A stretch of 64,000 nt of DNA from Rugalucina vietnamica (GCA_964017185.1 OZ024879.1:22695456-22759455), one strand, 5' to 3'; shown: positions 41,384-52,889, counted from the stretch's first letter. The notes: a model not told the origin generated them from the letters alone. Program-made: numbers and translations.

Positions 41384-41728
41384 GGTACAAGTAGGCAAAG
41401 ATCAGGAAAAGGCGCAATCAGAAAAAGATTCCCACTCCAAAAACCGAGGTGGGAAAAAACCAAACTAACAATCAGGTACTTATACCATGAACCATATCGT
41501 AAGCCGAATGAGCAGCTATTTTCCCAATAGGTGGCCACTCAGTTACCTTAACTTAACTAAAACTATAAAAACACACATAAGGCGCCAACAGCACAAAAAA
41601 TAAAAAAATAAACACCAAGACATAAAACAAAAAGAACCACCACAGAAGTATCGCATTGGAACGATCACTGGCGGGCTTAAACCAGTTTTATAGGCGTCTA
41701 ACCTCACCCTCAGCTTCTGTAGTGGTTG
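41384..41728 (-). mobile_element. 5'-truncated retroelement 3' end, minus strand
   Basis: Reads GGTACAAGTAGGCAAAGATC, GTGGCCACTCAGTTACCTTA and AACCTCACCCTCAGCTTCTG, the reverse complement of 28960-29306. Confidence 0.75.
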
Positions 41729-41729
41729 T

Positions 41730-42160
41730 GTTATATACAAATATAAACAAGAAATAAGGAAAATCATGTTGGGAAGATATACATAGGTACCAACGTAAAA
41801 CATGTATAACGGAAAGCAGGGTGAGCAGCTGTTGAAGGTAAGATGGTCACAGTGCTATCTTGGACAGAACATGTAAATGCAGAGGGCTAAGTGAACAGCC
41901 AAATGATATTCGGGTGGCCGTTTTAAGGTTTTCTTGCGTCTCGATGACGTCTGTGAAAACAGCTGTAGCAAACAAACGAGCAAACAATTTTTTATTGATC
42001 TTTATGGATAAACATTGTTTATCGTGTTGGCGTACACGATACTATGTTTATTTTGTACACCCGCTCAACATTAAGGAAGTTTTTAAGCAAAATATAACCG
42101 ATGTACATTGAGGCGTTTTCAAAGTCCTCTAGTATACAAACAGGCTATGCAGTGTAATAA
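41730..42160. other. No feature recognised
   Basis: No repeat match within the window and no coding signal. Open frame 41860-42111 lacks a family pattern. Confidence 0.45.
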
Positions 42161-42167
42161 ATAGAGG

Positions 42168-42260
42168 ATCTTACACGAGTGGTCATTTCATATGAAATTT
42201 ATTAAACGAGCCTACGGCGAGTTTAATAAATTTCATATAAAATGACCACGAGTGTAAGAT
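42168..42260. repeat. Hairpin ATCTTACAC...GTGTAAGAT
   Basis: Arms ATCTTACACGAGTGGTCATT and TCATATGAAATTTATTAAAC with their inverses around CGAGCCTACGGCGAG. The ATCTTACAYGAGTG start is shared with the hairpin at 24026. Confidence 0.85.
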
Positions 42261-42264
42261 TCGT

Positions 42265-43090
42265 TTTATCTTATGACTTCTAAAATAGGTTTTCATCGCT
42301 TTTAAAGTGGACATATTTCCAATGAAAATTTACATTGTTGTTACAGACGTCGTCAATGACGTTACGTATTCCCGCAAAAAGTGTTATTACACGTGTGGTC
42401 ATACGATTTTTATGACATGACGTTATCCACTGGAAAACAGCGGCGTCATATGATAAGTACATGTAACATGTAAGCTATTCCTGTTTATGACGACGATTTT
42501 TACAGCAATCTGTATACTTTAATTTGCTTTTTCCTGGTATTTCAATGAGGGGCTTTGATGATAAAATGCGTTATCATTTTTCCTTCCCTTAAAATCGGTA
42601 ATGCCGGGCACTAAGAAAACGAAATACATGTACTGGCAAAGACACCAGTTCAATTAGGTAATATACATGTATATTTCTGTAAATCTGTCGTGGAACAATC
42701 ACTTATTTGATATTAACCAGCAAATTGCCCAATTTTTAGCTGTATTTCGCCGACTTGGGCCTCGTTGTAACAAAATGCTCAAAGGGAACATTTGTTTTCT
42801 TAACCGGCGGTTACGCATTTAAAGGTTTGTTAGCCGTGTTAGAGGAGCCCTCGGCACAGCATTTACTGATATTTTGCAAAAAAGGCACACAGGCTTTATT
42901 AACAGTTTCAAACACTAGTGTGTGTCTCGCAAGCCATAAGCATTAACTGTTGCCGATTAATAAGCATATGATACTTATTTGAATGGCAGATGATACCGGG
43001 GATACCGGCTTTTATCATATATTTACTGTAAAATACGTTCTTTTTACATATGCGATACAGGCGCAAGTCCTATGCACGTATCGGGACACC
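42265..43090. other. No gene recognised
   Basis: Short open frames only. ACTAGTCTGATAAAT (43181) and ATTTATCAGACTAGT (about 43290) form an inverted pair just downstream. Confidence 0.4.
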
Positions 43091-43092
43091 AT

Positions 43093-43170
43093 ATCTCGAA
43101 AGCTGTATCAGTTCAAAATTTGTCAAAATCCATATCTCCCTAGGGAGATATGGACTCATATCACACCCCC
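43093..43170. repeat. 78-bp repeat, copy 1
   Basis: Identical to 44191-44268. It holds the palindrome CATATCTCCCTAGGGAGATATG and ends ATCACACCCCC. Confidence 0.9.
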
Positions 43171-43673
43171 TAGACTAGCTACTAGTCTGATAAATTGATA
43201 AATAGGTTTTTTGTCCTTTTTTGTAAATTCAAATTTTCTCTTCTTGGAAGCTAGAGCACCAGATATTTTCTGATGTACAAATCTTGGCTAGATTTATCAG
43301 ACTAGTCTTTTCCGAAAATGCTCTGAGAAGAATTTCTGCTGTGATTGACATTTATTAGCCTCATATTGCCCCACATAATCTGATAACAGCCACCAACTCC
43401 AATTTGTTTATTTATCTGAGTTTTAATGGTCTACAGGTGATGTCATACAGCTCAAAGAGGAAAACCACAGAATTTGTTTTCTTCAGTTTACCCAGGAATT
43501 AGCAGCATTTGTTAATAGGTTTAGGATATTTACTTGAATTCAAATTGAGTGAAGCGTCAGGGTTTAAGAGCCAAATACGTGTTGAAACAAGAAAAAAGAT
43601 ATGCTTATTTTTACATCACAAAATTGATATTTGTTTAACAATGCTTTAATTCAAATAAAGATGCAAATATATC

Positions 43674-43822
43674 TGAGCCTTTGCATGAGAAAAACAACTA
43701 TCTGGGTTTCCGACCAGGTCCGACACAAACCAGCCTGTACAGTCACAGAAGAAGGTAGCTGATCCGCGCCTTTGAGTTCGCATAATGTAGATTGTTGGTT
43801 TTGTGATGCAGTGGCTCATCTT
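43674..43822 (+). mobile_element. MITE-B with internal deletion
   Basis: TGAGCCTTTGCATGAGAAAA, GGTTTCCGACCAGGTCCGAC, GCTGATCCGCGCCTTTGAG and TTGTGATGCAGTGGCTCA. Confidence 0.7.
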
Positions 43823-44190
43823 TGAACTAATATCACAAAAACTGCACAGAAAATACAGAACTGGCTTTTGAAGAAAAATGTGTTCCTATGCTCCAGTCTT
43901 TGCTTGTTATCAGTTGCAGTATAAACAATTGGCCTTAAATTCTTATCTCTGATCAGCAACTAGCAGGTTGTTCTGACAGTAATTGGTGGGATCAGATTAC
44001 TCCAGTATTACCCCGTCAGAAGTGGAAGGGGAATATTTTGCCTGGTACTAGGCGTTAAAATCGAGACAGAGGAGTAGACACACATTATGTCCAAATGATG
44101 TACATTTTATATAAAATGATTTTTACCTTTTGTAGATTTGTCATTTTAACGCCTAGTGGCTAGGCTACACACCCCCATATCACACCCCAA

Positions 44191-44268
44191 ATCTCGAAAG
44201 CTGTATCAGTTCAAAATTTGTCAAAATCCATATCTCCCTAGGGAGATATGGACTCATATCACACCCCC
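44191..44268. repeat. 78-bp repeat, copy 2
   Basis: Identical to 43093-43170, about 1.1 kb away, and followed by further CATATCACACCCC repeats. Confidence 0.9.
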
Positions 44269-44549
44269 ATATCACACCCCAAACCTCATATCACATCTCA
44301 CGTGACCCCCACATTCGGAGCGCTCTGTTCTATTCAATAGTACGTTGTAAATTGTTCTCAATTTATAAATCAAATTTTTGTATTTGAATTTTCTGTATTA
44401 ATGGTTAAATGTTATTGAATAAAATTTGTGACCAGAATTTTTTTTTCATTCTTTTTTTCCACTTGAAATTATGTTGGGAATCATTTTGTGCATTGAACTG
44501 TATCAAACACTTTTTTTTTCAATAAAAATATATGATAAGGAGATCATGA

Positions 44550-44712
44550 TATGGCAATTTTCATATCATACCCCGTATCAACCCTCGACTTCCGTATCAG
44601 CCCTCGACTCCCATATCAGCCCTCGGGCCGAAGGCCCGAGGGCTGATATGGGAGTCGAGGGCTGATACGGAAGTCGAGGGTTGATACGGGGTATGATATG
44701 AAAATTGCCATA
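44550..44712. repeat. Perfect 80-bp-arm hairpin with internal ~20-bp repeats
   Basis: Positions 44550-44629 are exactly inverted at 44633-44712 with a three-base GAA loop. Each arm has three CGAGGGCTGATAYGGRAGT-type units. Outside the arms GGAGATCATGA and TGATAATCTC continue an imperfect inverse. Confidence 0.95.
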
Positions 44713-45016
44713 TGATAATCTCTTATTATTTCTTTTTTCAGCTGCAGTTGCAGTTGTATTTTTATAGCTAAATTTACTTACCTTTAGCAGACACGTTGCT
44801 AGCTGAGCAGTTTATCGAATTTGTAAATACCTGGGGGAGGGAGGGAGGACAACTAAGGGGTAATTGTGGTACGGGTGTGTGGCCCAAATTTCTGAAACCT
44901 ACCCCAATCATATACCTGGTCACTGAAAAAATTGACCCATTCATATACTCAGTTGATTGATCAAAATACTGACTCATTCATATACTGCCCTTTGATTTTT
45001 TACACCCATTCATATA

Positions 45017-46217
45017 CAGCTCGGTTTCAAAAATAACATACCCCTGCAATGTCGCAAAATAAATTGACCTCTTCATCTTCATTGCATCGATCATTGCTTG
45101 GGGACTATTGACCTGGTTCAAATAGAACTTCTACATTTTGTGCATATGTTTATGTGTGTTAAAATGGTATAAAATTTAAATTGATCATGAGCAGTCCGAT
45201 CGGACAGGAAGCTGTATTTGGCGTGTACCAAACTTCTGACAGATTTAAAGTCAAGTTTTCAAATTTGAGCGATTGGTATGATGTACGTACTGTGAATATT
45301 GCCACTTTCTGACCTCAGTGCTATTCATGGACATCTATTTTAGATACATTAAAACTTTCACCACATTAGCTTTACATTTTTAAAAGTACTGAAATAATGA
45401 TAAAATAGACACGCATCCTTTCATTACAGGCGTGTGTTAAGGAAGCAAAACTGCTCTTATTGTCCGTTTACATCTTACTGCGTTATCTTGTGCCTGATAT
45501 TTGTTTCGTTGGAGTTTCTCTAGGATGATTTCTTATATAAACCGTCTTGATAAGATGACCAGTCACAGTATTTCAATCAAATATATTCACATACCAACAA
45601 ATGTCTTTTTTTAATACATTATATTCAAGAAGGTCATGGCATTACTTTAACATTGCCATGGGCATATGCGCATTGCATGGGACACAATTCTATAGAAACT
45701 ATCTATAAATAATCATTACGATTATTACTGATATTCTCAGATGCAAATTCATAAAATTGGATAATTTTGAAGAGAATTTTTGTGCTAAAAACATGCATTT
45801 GCAAGATACTTGTATACAAGGTAGTGGGTACATTAAACTTCCACTTTCTGATTCAGTACTGTTTCGAGCGTGGTGCAAGTTTTAAGATGTCTCAAATAGG
45901 TGTCAATGCATAGCATTCAGGTCATAAAGTGGCCAAATTCACAGTACGTACACCATAACATCCACCTAAACTTGAAAACTTGACTTTAAATCTGTCAGAA
46001 TTTTGGTATATGCCAAAGGCAGCTTCCTGTCCAATCGGTCTGTTCATGATCAATATAAAATTAATACCATTTCAACACACATAGCCATATGCACAGAATG
46101 TAGAAGTTTCATTAGTACCAGCTTATTAACCAGCAAGCAATGATTGACTCAATGAAGGTGAAAAGGTCAATTTATTTTGCGACATTGCAGGGGTATGTTA
46201 TTTTTTAAACCGAGCTG
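45017..46217. mobile_element. 1.2-kb foldback element with ~335-bp arms
   Basis: Left arm 45017-45352 starts CAGCTCGGTTTCAAAAATAA; right arm 45888-46217 starts, in reverse complement, CAGCTCGGTTTAAAAAATAA. Both contain CCCCTGCAATGTCGCAAAAT, CTTCTACATT and GACAGATTTAAAGTCAAGTT. The ~535-bp centre has no gene. Confidence 0.85.
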
Positions 46218-46264
46218 TACTGTCCTTTGATTTTTATACCCATTCACATACTAATTGCTTCTTC

Positions 46265-46860
46265 GAAACAAGTTGAAAAACAACAACAGCAGCAACAAAC
46301 AAACATAATAATAAATGTGTCCAACAATTTCACCTCAATAACACCAGTGGATACAGATATGCTTTAAATAATGAATTGGCAGATGCAGGATCATGGGTAT
46401 AGCCTACTTTAAGCATATATATCTTGTATTAGAGCTTAGATTGGTTCAGGTGAGTATACAATATAATGCAATTTAACATTCCCTCTTTGTTGTATGCTAA
46501 TAAGTGTTGATTTTTGTGCTATTGTCCCTCTAGTATTTATCTATTAAAGGTAGCGTAAGTGGCCACCTTTTGGGAAATAGCTGCTCTCTTGGTTTACCAT
46601 ATATCTTTTGCTCACTTGGGTTCTCTTTGTAGCTAAGCAGCACCTTACTTATTGTAATTTTAGTTCATCCCCACCTTATTGTGCTGGCTCTGGATCTTTA
46701 GCACTATTCAATTCAAGCGGGGCATGATAGAGCATGATGTAATGAAGCTAAGCTTTGCCCGCTATGTACTTGTTAAAGGAACATTTCGAGAACATGTAGC
46801 AGTTTGTATCTACTATTTAGCTTGGGCATGCTGTGGTAGTACTTTAAATGACCATTTATC
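46265..46860. other. Mostly unrecognised; small retroelement fragment
   Basis: 46548-46600 reads GTGGCCACCTTTTGGGAAAT, part of the retroelement 3' end of 28895. Open frame 46679-46963 has no family signature. Confidence 0.4.
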
Positions 46861-46865
46861 ATCAT

Positions 46866-48818
46866 TATACCCCCCGCAAAACGAAGTTTTAGGGGGGTAT
46901 ACTGTTTTCAGCCTGTCCGTAATTCCGTCATTCCGTCAACATTTTGACATCTTTGCTGAATAACTTAAGTAGTTTTTGCCCGATGTTCTTCAAATTTTCA
47001 ACACACCTGCACCATTAGACAGCACATGTGTCATATGAATTTAGGGGCCAAAGGGTCAGTTTTGCAAGAGTTATGGGACTTTTTAAATCTATACATAGAA
47101 TGTTTGCCATAGTGCTAATAGTGCATACTTTGTGAAATCAACTCCTACAGCTTTCAATATTCTCTTTTGATACTTTGCAGATATGTGCCAGAGATATTGA
47201 AGATATGCATGAAGAAGTATTATGCTCAAAAAATGAATTTTGACAAATTTACAGCATTTTGAACTTAGCCAATTTTTGATAATTGGCATATTCAACAATG
47301 GTTGGTAGTGCATAGTTTGTGAAATCATCTCCTCCTAGGGTTTTCAGTATTTCTTTTCAATACTTTGCAGACATGTTCCACACATATTGAAGATGTGCAT
47401 GAAGAACTATAATGATGAAAAAAATAATGTTTGACAAATTTACAGCATTTTTCAACATAGACATTTTTTGAACATTGCTTATATACATTAATGGTCGGTG
47501 GTTCATGGTTTGTGAAATCAACTTCTCGGCTTTCAGTATTTCTTTTCAATACTTTGCAGACATGTTCCACACATATTGAAGATGTGCATGAAGAATTATA
47601 ATGATGAAAAAATAATTTTTTGACAAATTTACAGCAATTTTTAACATAGACATTTTTTGACCATAGATTATACAATAATGGTTGGTAGTGCATGTTTTGT
47701 GAAATCAACTCCTCCTAAGGCTTTCAGTATTTCTTTTCAATACTTTGCAGACATGTGCCAGAGATATTGAAGATATGCATGAAGAAGTATTATGCTGAAA
47801 AAATGAATTTTGACAAATTTACAGCATTTTGAACTTAGCCAATTTTCGATAATTGTCATATTCAACAAATGTTGGTAGTGCATAGTTTGTGAAATCAACT
47901 CCTCCTAGGGCTTTCAGTATTTCTTTTCAATACTTTGCAGACATGTTCCACACATATTGAAAATGTGCATGAAGAATTATAATGATGAAAAAATAATTTT
48001 TGACAAATTTACAGCAATTTTTAACATAGCCATTTTTTGACCATTGCTTATACAATAATGGTTGGTAGTGCATGTTTTGTGAAATCAACTTCTCCTAGGG
48101 CTTTCAGTATTTCTTTTCAATACTTTGCAGACATGTTCCACACATATTGAAGATGTGCATGAAGAATTATAATGATGAAAAAAAAATTTTGACAAATTTA
48201 CAGCATTTTTCAACATAGTAATTTTTTACCATTGCTTATATTGCTTATATACAATAATGATTGGTAGTGCATAGTTTGTGAAATCAACTCCTCCTAGGGC
48301 TTTCAGTATTTCTTTTCAATACTTTGCAGACATGTTCCACACATATTGAAGATATGCATGAAGAATTATAATACTGAAAAAGTGATTTTTTTCAATATAG
48401 CCATTTCTTGACAATTGCTTATATACAATAATGGTTGGTAGTGCATACTTTGTGAAATCAGCTTCTCTTAGGGCTTTCAGTGTTTCTTTTAAATTCTTTG
48501 TAGATTTGATCCAGATATATTTTAGATGTGCATGAATAATTTTTATGCTGAAAAGTTATTTTTTGACAAATTTACAGCTTCCATTTAACTTAGCCAATTT
48601 TTTTGCCATTTCTCATGATAAACAATAATGATCATAGTGCATACAGTGAAATCAACCCCAAGCTTTCAATATATTCTTTTAATATCTTATAGATGTGACT
48701 GGCATACTGAGGATGTACATTAAGAATTATAATGCTGAAAAGATATCTTTGACAAATTTTCTGCATGTTTGACTTAGGAAGTTATTGGCCAGCTTCAGAT
48801 AATTTTGCGGGGGGTATA
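46866..48818. mobile_element. TIR element carrying nine ~190-bp satellite units
   Basis: Left end TATACCCCCCGCAAAACG with a hairpin to TTTTAGGGGGGTATAC; right end TTTTGCGGGGGGTATA is its inverse. GTGAAATCA anchors at 47132, 47319, 47512, 47699, 47889, 48079, 48278, 48452 and 48646 give spacings of 174-199. Units include CTTTCAGTATTTCTTTTCAA, ACTTTGCAGACATGTTCCAC and ATTTTTGACAAATTTACAGC. No transposase is seen; minus-strand frames over the units are artefacts. Confidence 0.85.
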
Positions 48819-48902
48819 CTGAAAGCCTTGCTTGCAGCCAATTTCTAGTTAAGCATGTTATGCTGGCCTCTCATAGACCGTGTCACATGCTGAATTTAAA
48901 AG

Positions 48903-49131
48903 AATAAGTGAACCTTCGTGTGACAAAACCAACAATTTTGGTTTCCGACCAGGTTCAGGCACAGAAAATAGTTAGAATCTTGAAATTTCACATTTAGGAA
49001 GTAGAATGAATGTACTATACCTGCATCAAAAACAAAGGCGCTGACCGACTTCTCGGTTATCGCTAAGCTGTGATCTGCGTCTTTGATTTGAGTGTGCAAA
49101 TTGTTGGTTTTCTCATGGGACAATTAAAATG
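48903..49131 (+). mobile_element. MITE-B
   Basis: GTGAACCTTCGTGTGACAAA, GGTTTCCGACCAGGTTCAGG, AAAAACAAAGGCGCTGACCG and TTTTCTCATGGGACAATTA. Confidence 0.72.
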
Positions 49132-49376
49132 TTAAATAGTTATTTCATAGCTAGTATGCTAGTAGCAGCATGAAAATAAAAAATACAACTGTCAACATCA
49201 AAGTGGTGTAATTTAATTCAATGGTGAACTTGCCGAACTATACATGTAAACCCGGGCATGTAAAGTCCTCTAAGTATCAACTTGTACTGCTCCAATTCTT
49301 TTGTCATATAGACTCACATGTAAATTAATTCATTTGATTGATTGAAATCAGGTACTATAATATTCATATTAAATTA

Positions 49377-49520
49377 GCCCCTGCGTGAGAAAACCAACAA
49401 TTTGCATATGCAAAAACAAAATTGCAGATCAGCTACGCAGTAACCGTGAAGCTGATCAGCAATTTTGTTTTCAATACACGGATAGTACAATCCCTATAAT
49501 TCCTGAATATGAAATTTCTT
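49377..49520 (+). mobile_element. MITE-B, partial
   Basis: GCCCCTGCGTGAGAAAACCA, GCATATGCAAAAACAAAATT, GATCAGCTACGCAGTAACCG with its inverse, then ACACGGATAGTACAATCCC. The right end is missing. Confidence 0.7.
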
Positions 49521-49534
49521 ATGAAATCATGTTA

Positions 49535-50553
49535 CAGACTTCAACACTCGAAATAAATCTTTAACGGCCAAACTTCTCCAACAGGGCTATCGGTATCATA
49601 AACTTCGAAAAACCTTTTCTAAATTTTATCGTTAGCACTATGAATTGATTTCCAAATATAGTGTTGGGTTAAAGACTCTTTTAAGTGAGGGTCTTTCGGA
49701 ACCAGAATTTTATGGTGACTTGGTTTACAAATTTAAGAAACTTATAGGAAGTAATGATTTTTCTTTTCAGTTTAGAAAAATCATAACACGTTACAGACGT
49801 ATAGGTTATAACTTGAATGTTATGCCACAGTCTGCATGCTTAGTTTTTAACCCAATCACGGTTGATAACTATGCTGCCTTCTTTAATTGCACGCCGGTGG
49901 GTCGGGCGTCAGACTCTATGATTGCCCCGACTTAAAGCTATTCATTTTAGTTGGTTGGGGCTGGAGCTTCTTGTCTGTTGCTTGGCCCACCGGGGTCCAA
50001 CTGATGTTTTTCTTTAGCTCCGGAGTTAGTAAGTTATTCGGCGCCCAGGGATCTCCATCGTCGGGCAGCTTACTGAATCTGTGAGTCCTGGTTTTTGATT
50101 CATCAGGATGTTTATCATGATTTATTTATTTGTTCTTGATGATTCATTTACTAGTTAGAGATTAACCACGAGCACCGAAGAACTAACTAAATGTTATGAA
50201 CCACTGCAGAAGCTGAGGGTGAGGTTACGGCCGTGTAAAATCGATTTAAACCCGCCAGTAACTTTGTGTTACTGATCGTTCCAAGTCGATACTTCTGTGG
50301 TGGTTCTTTTTGTTTTATGTCTTGGTGTTTAAAATATTTTTGTGCTGTTGCCGCCTTATGTATGTTTGCATATTTTTAGTCAAGTTAAGGTAACTGAGTG
50401 GCCACCTATTTGGGAAAATAGCTGCTCATTCGGCTTCCGAAATGTTTTCATGGTATAAGTACCTGATTGTTGGTTTGTTTTTTCCCACCTCGGTTTTTGG
50501 AGGTGGAGTCTTTTTCTGATTGCGCCTTTTCCTGATCTTTGCCTGCTTGTACC
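49535..50553 (+). pseudogene. Retroelement 3' end with C-terminal coding remnant
   Basis: A frame from about 49580 to 49935 reads QQGYRYHKLRKTFSKFYR, a stop, then an open part with GLSEPEFYGDLVYKFKK and NPITVDNYAAFFNC, ending MIAPT and stop. The 3' flank (about 49940-50553) is shared with 55215-55817, 28895-29306 and, inverted, 41384-41728. Copies with different left edges and one shared right edge fit a retroelement copied from its 3' end. The class is not settled; the peptide recalls the C-terminus of a repeated bivalve retroelement protein, which I cannot check. No poly-A tail. Confidence 0.6.
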
Positions 50554-50554
50554 T

Positions 50555-50640
50555 TACTATCTTCTGTGACTGAACAGCCCAGTTTGTGTCTGACTGCTGG
50601 TCGGAAAACCAAATTGTTGGTTTTGTCATGCGAAGGATCA
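50555..50640 (+). mobile_element. MITE-B right-end fragment
   Basis: CTTCTGTGACTGAACAGCCC, AGTTTGTGTCTGACTGCTGG and GGTTTTGTCATGCGAAGGAT. Confidence 0.6.
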
Positions 50641-50643
50641 TTT

Positions 50644-50828
50644 GAGCCACCTCGTGGTAAACGCGAAGCTGATCAGGGCCTTTGTTTTCGCTACTCGGAT
50701 AGTACAATTCCTCTTCTACTTAAATCCGAAATTTCAAGCGTATAGCTCTTTTCTGTGTTTGTACAGACCGGTTTGTGTCGGACTTGTTCGGAAACCACAT
50801 TGTTGGTTTTCCCAGAGGCGGCTCAAAT
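50644..50828 (+). mobile_element. MITE-B, left half shortened
   Basis: TGAGCCACCTCGTGGTAAAC, then GCGAAGCTGATCAGGGCC, TACTCGGATAGTACAATTCC, AAATCCGAAATTTCAAGCG, and the end CCCAGAGGCGGCTCA. Confidence 0.78.
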
Positions 50829-50962
50829 TTTGTAACAATAAATTTGTGACGTGGGTCTATGACAAAAGAAATATAGCTATATATGCAAAATAAGAAGAAC
50901 ATAACAGTTTTATTGTCAGACACAAACTAATAATAATTAACTATACAGTTTCTACTATCTAA

Positions 50963-51470
50963 AATCTTTCAAAAACCATCTTTTTCAAAAGCATTCTTTT
51001 CTGAAACACATCAGGGAAAATCTGATCATGTCACCCATTTGCATCAAAAAAGTCCTCAAAGTGCCAAAAAAAATTGAGAGTAGGTTTACAAATAAAAAAA
51101 AGTCATGCATATAAAATATTTTGACAAGGGTTTGTGAAAATGTGAGCAAGGGAAGTAACTATTTTCCCAGAAAAAAGTCAATATTGATTATTTTGATTAA
51201 AATGCACCAAACCAAAACAAAGTTTTACTGAGGTCCAAGCACTTAACAATTCACCTTAACTTTGCTTGAATTCCAAATTTAAATACTTTGGATTACCTCA
51301 TTTGTACATACAAAACCCAGTACCCAAGATTGCTTTTGGTCATATTTTTTTTTATTAGTGAGCAGTTTTGAAAAATTTTGGCAAGACTTTTGAGGAGTTT
51401 TGAAATGCAGTGCCATTTTTTGGTGTTTCAGAAAAGGGTGATTTTGAAAAAGGTTGTTTATGAAAGATGC
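50963..51470. mobile_element. ~508-bp MITE with ~50-bp TIRs
   Basis: Left AATCTTTCAAAAACCATCTT, TTCAAAAGCATTCTTTTCTG, AAACAC; right, reverse complement CATCTTTCATAAACAACCTT, TTTCAAAATCACCCTTTTCT, GAAACACC. The interior has no coding frame. Confidence 0.8.
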
Positions 51471-51522
51471 CAGGTCTTTGTCACAGTAGTCAAAATATAC
51501 ATGTACACTGGCAAATAAACAG

Positions 51523-51700
51523 TGTCATGAGAAAATCAGCTTTTTGTTACATGTGAAAACAAAGATGCATATCAGCTATGCAGTAACTACTTTTGTTTTT
51601 GCTACACAGATAGAACAGCCATTCTACTTCCAAAGTACTAACATTAAAGCCCCTAGTTATCTGACTGGTTTGAGGCAAACTATTTCAGAAACCCCAAAAG
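51523..51700 (+). mobile_element. MITE-B, degraded
   Basis: GTGTCATGAGAAAATCAGCT, GAAAACAAAGATGCATATCA, CTACACAGATAGAACAGCC and TTTCAGAAACCCCAAAAG. Confidence 0.55.
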
Positions 51701-51889
51701 ACGATACCTTATCAGAGGGAGTGTCTGAGGTAAAATTAGTATTAGTCCCTGGCTCTCACAAGAGATTCAAACTTGAACACAATCATCTGACAATTCAGTG
51801 GAGGAAATCAAGGAATCAGGGAGTTCATTTGAGCTCCTGATAGTTAAAATAGAATCAATTAAAATTGGCAAAACCACTGGGTAAAACAC

Positions 51890-52150
51890 TAAAACAGTAC
51901 TTGAATAATTTGAGCCGGGACAAGGAAAAAATGGAATTTCGCATACATGACAAAAGCCCTATGACAGGAAGTGTATTGTCTTTCAAATACGCTCTGACCA
52001 ACTGCTGCACAATACCGACAAAATGTTGCAGTGATCTGCAAATACGGTTAATTAAACGATACTAGGTCTTTGTAATCCTCCTACCATTGCACCAAAATTT
52101 CATTGCATCCTTTGTAGCGTGCCAACATGAAAGTTTTTATTATGTCTGTC
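51890..52150 (-). pseudogene. Decayed duplicate of the 52437-52710 exon
   Basis: On the minus strand it reads DRHNKNFHVGTLQRMQ, a stop, NFGA, and further on QITATFCRY, matching DRHNKTFHVGRLQRMQRNFG and QITATFCQY of the intact copy about 470 bp away, with stops and frameshifts. Confidence 0.65.
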
Positions 52151-52436
52151 TATGACAGGTAGTGTATTGTCCTTCGAACACGCCCTGATGCCCTCCGACC
52201 ATCTGTGGATTACGAAGGTACAATAGTTTCGCTGTAGCGTCCATCAAATTCATCCTGCGTTTGCGACCGTCTTCTGCTCTAGATTGTGAATTTGTGACAC
52301 TGCAGCTTCTCTGGAACATACTCTGCACTGTCTCTTTGATGGCATCCTACTCATTATTAGGTATTAAATAATGACCACTTTCGTTTTGATATGATAGATT
52401 TACTCTGACAATAATATCTGATGCCAAAACACTTAC

Positions 52437-52710
52437 CAACTTAAAACCATTTAAAGTGTAACACAGCTCACCGACTTCATAGTACTGACAAAAGGTTGCA
52501 GTAATCTGTTTCAAATATGGTTCATTAAATGAAACTGGGTATTTGTAATCCACTACCCTTGTACCGAAATTTCTTTGCATCCTTTGTAACCTGCCAACGT
52601 GAAAGGTTTTATTATGTCTGTCTATGAAGGTGAAGTCTCCATACAATCCATCTGATGTTGTAGGGGTGCTGGAAACTTGCGGGGCTTCTTTGTGCCTTAC
52701 TCTTACCAAT
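52437..52710 (-). CDS. Internal exon of an unnamed repeated protein family
   Basis: Minus-strand exon with both splice sites: acceptor CATTTTTTTCCAG just above 52710 and donor GTTG|GTAAGT at 52436-52431. The entry is phase 2 (A completes AGA). It encodes LVRVRHKEAPQVSSTP, DGLYGDFTFIDRHNKTFHVG, RLQRMQRNFG, a basic then aromatic stretch with KQITATFCQYYEVGELCY, and NGFKL. Open frame continues past the donor in the 154-codon frame 52347-52811, but the consensus donor is the better end. I do not recognise a catalytic domain. A decayed copy next door and related broken genes at 53.4-57.3 kb suggest a mobile or multicopy family. Whether it is expressed is unknown. Confidence 0.5.
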
Positions 52711-52889
52711 CTGGAAAAAAATGAGGCAAAGCTCTGTAACCCACATCTGGTGAAATTATAACGTTGTTGAGTTATGCTTATAAGCTTTCTGTTATAAACA
52801 GATAAAGACATAAAGTTTGAGACCAGTCCTATTTTTGCTATTCAAATTTTACCCGTATGTCAAAGGTTTTGTCCCTGTCTGATTACAAG

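Noticed and set aside
44471-44665. Frame ending SPRAEGPRADMGVEG
   Set aside because: It crosses the perfect 80-bp hairpin, which alone explains the composition.
47089-47708. Minus-strand frames of 79 and 127 codons with repeated CCKFVK words
   Set aside because: They follow the ~190-bp satellite units; the repeat makes the frame, and no coding signal is independent of it.
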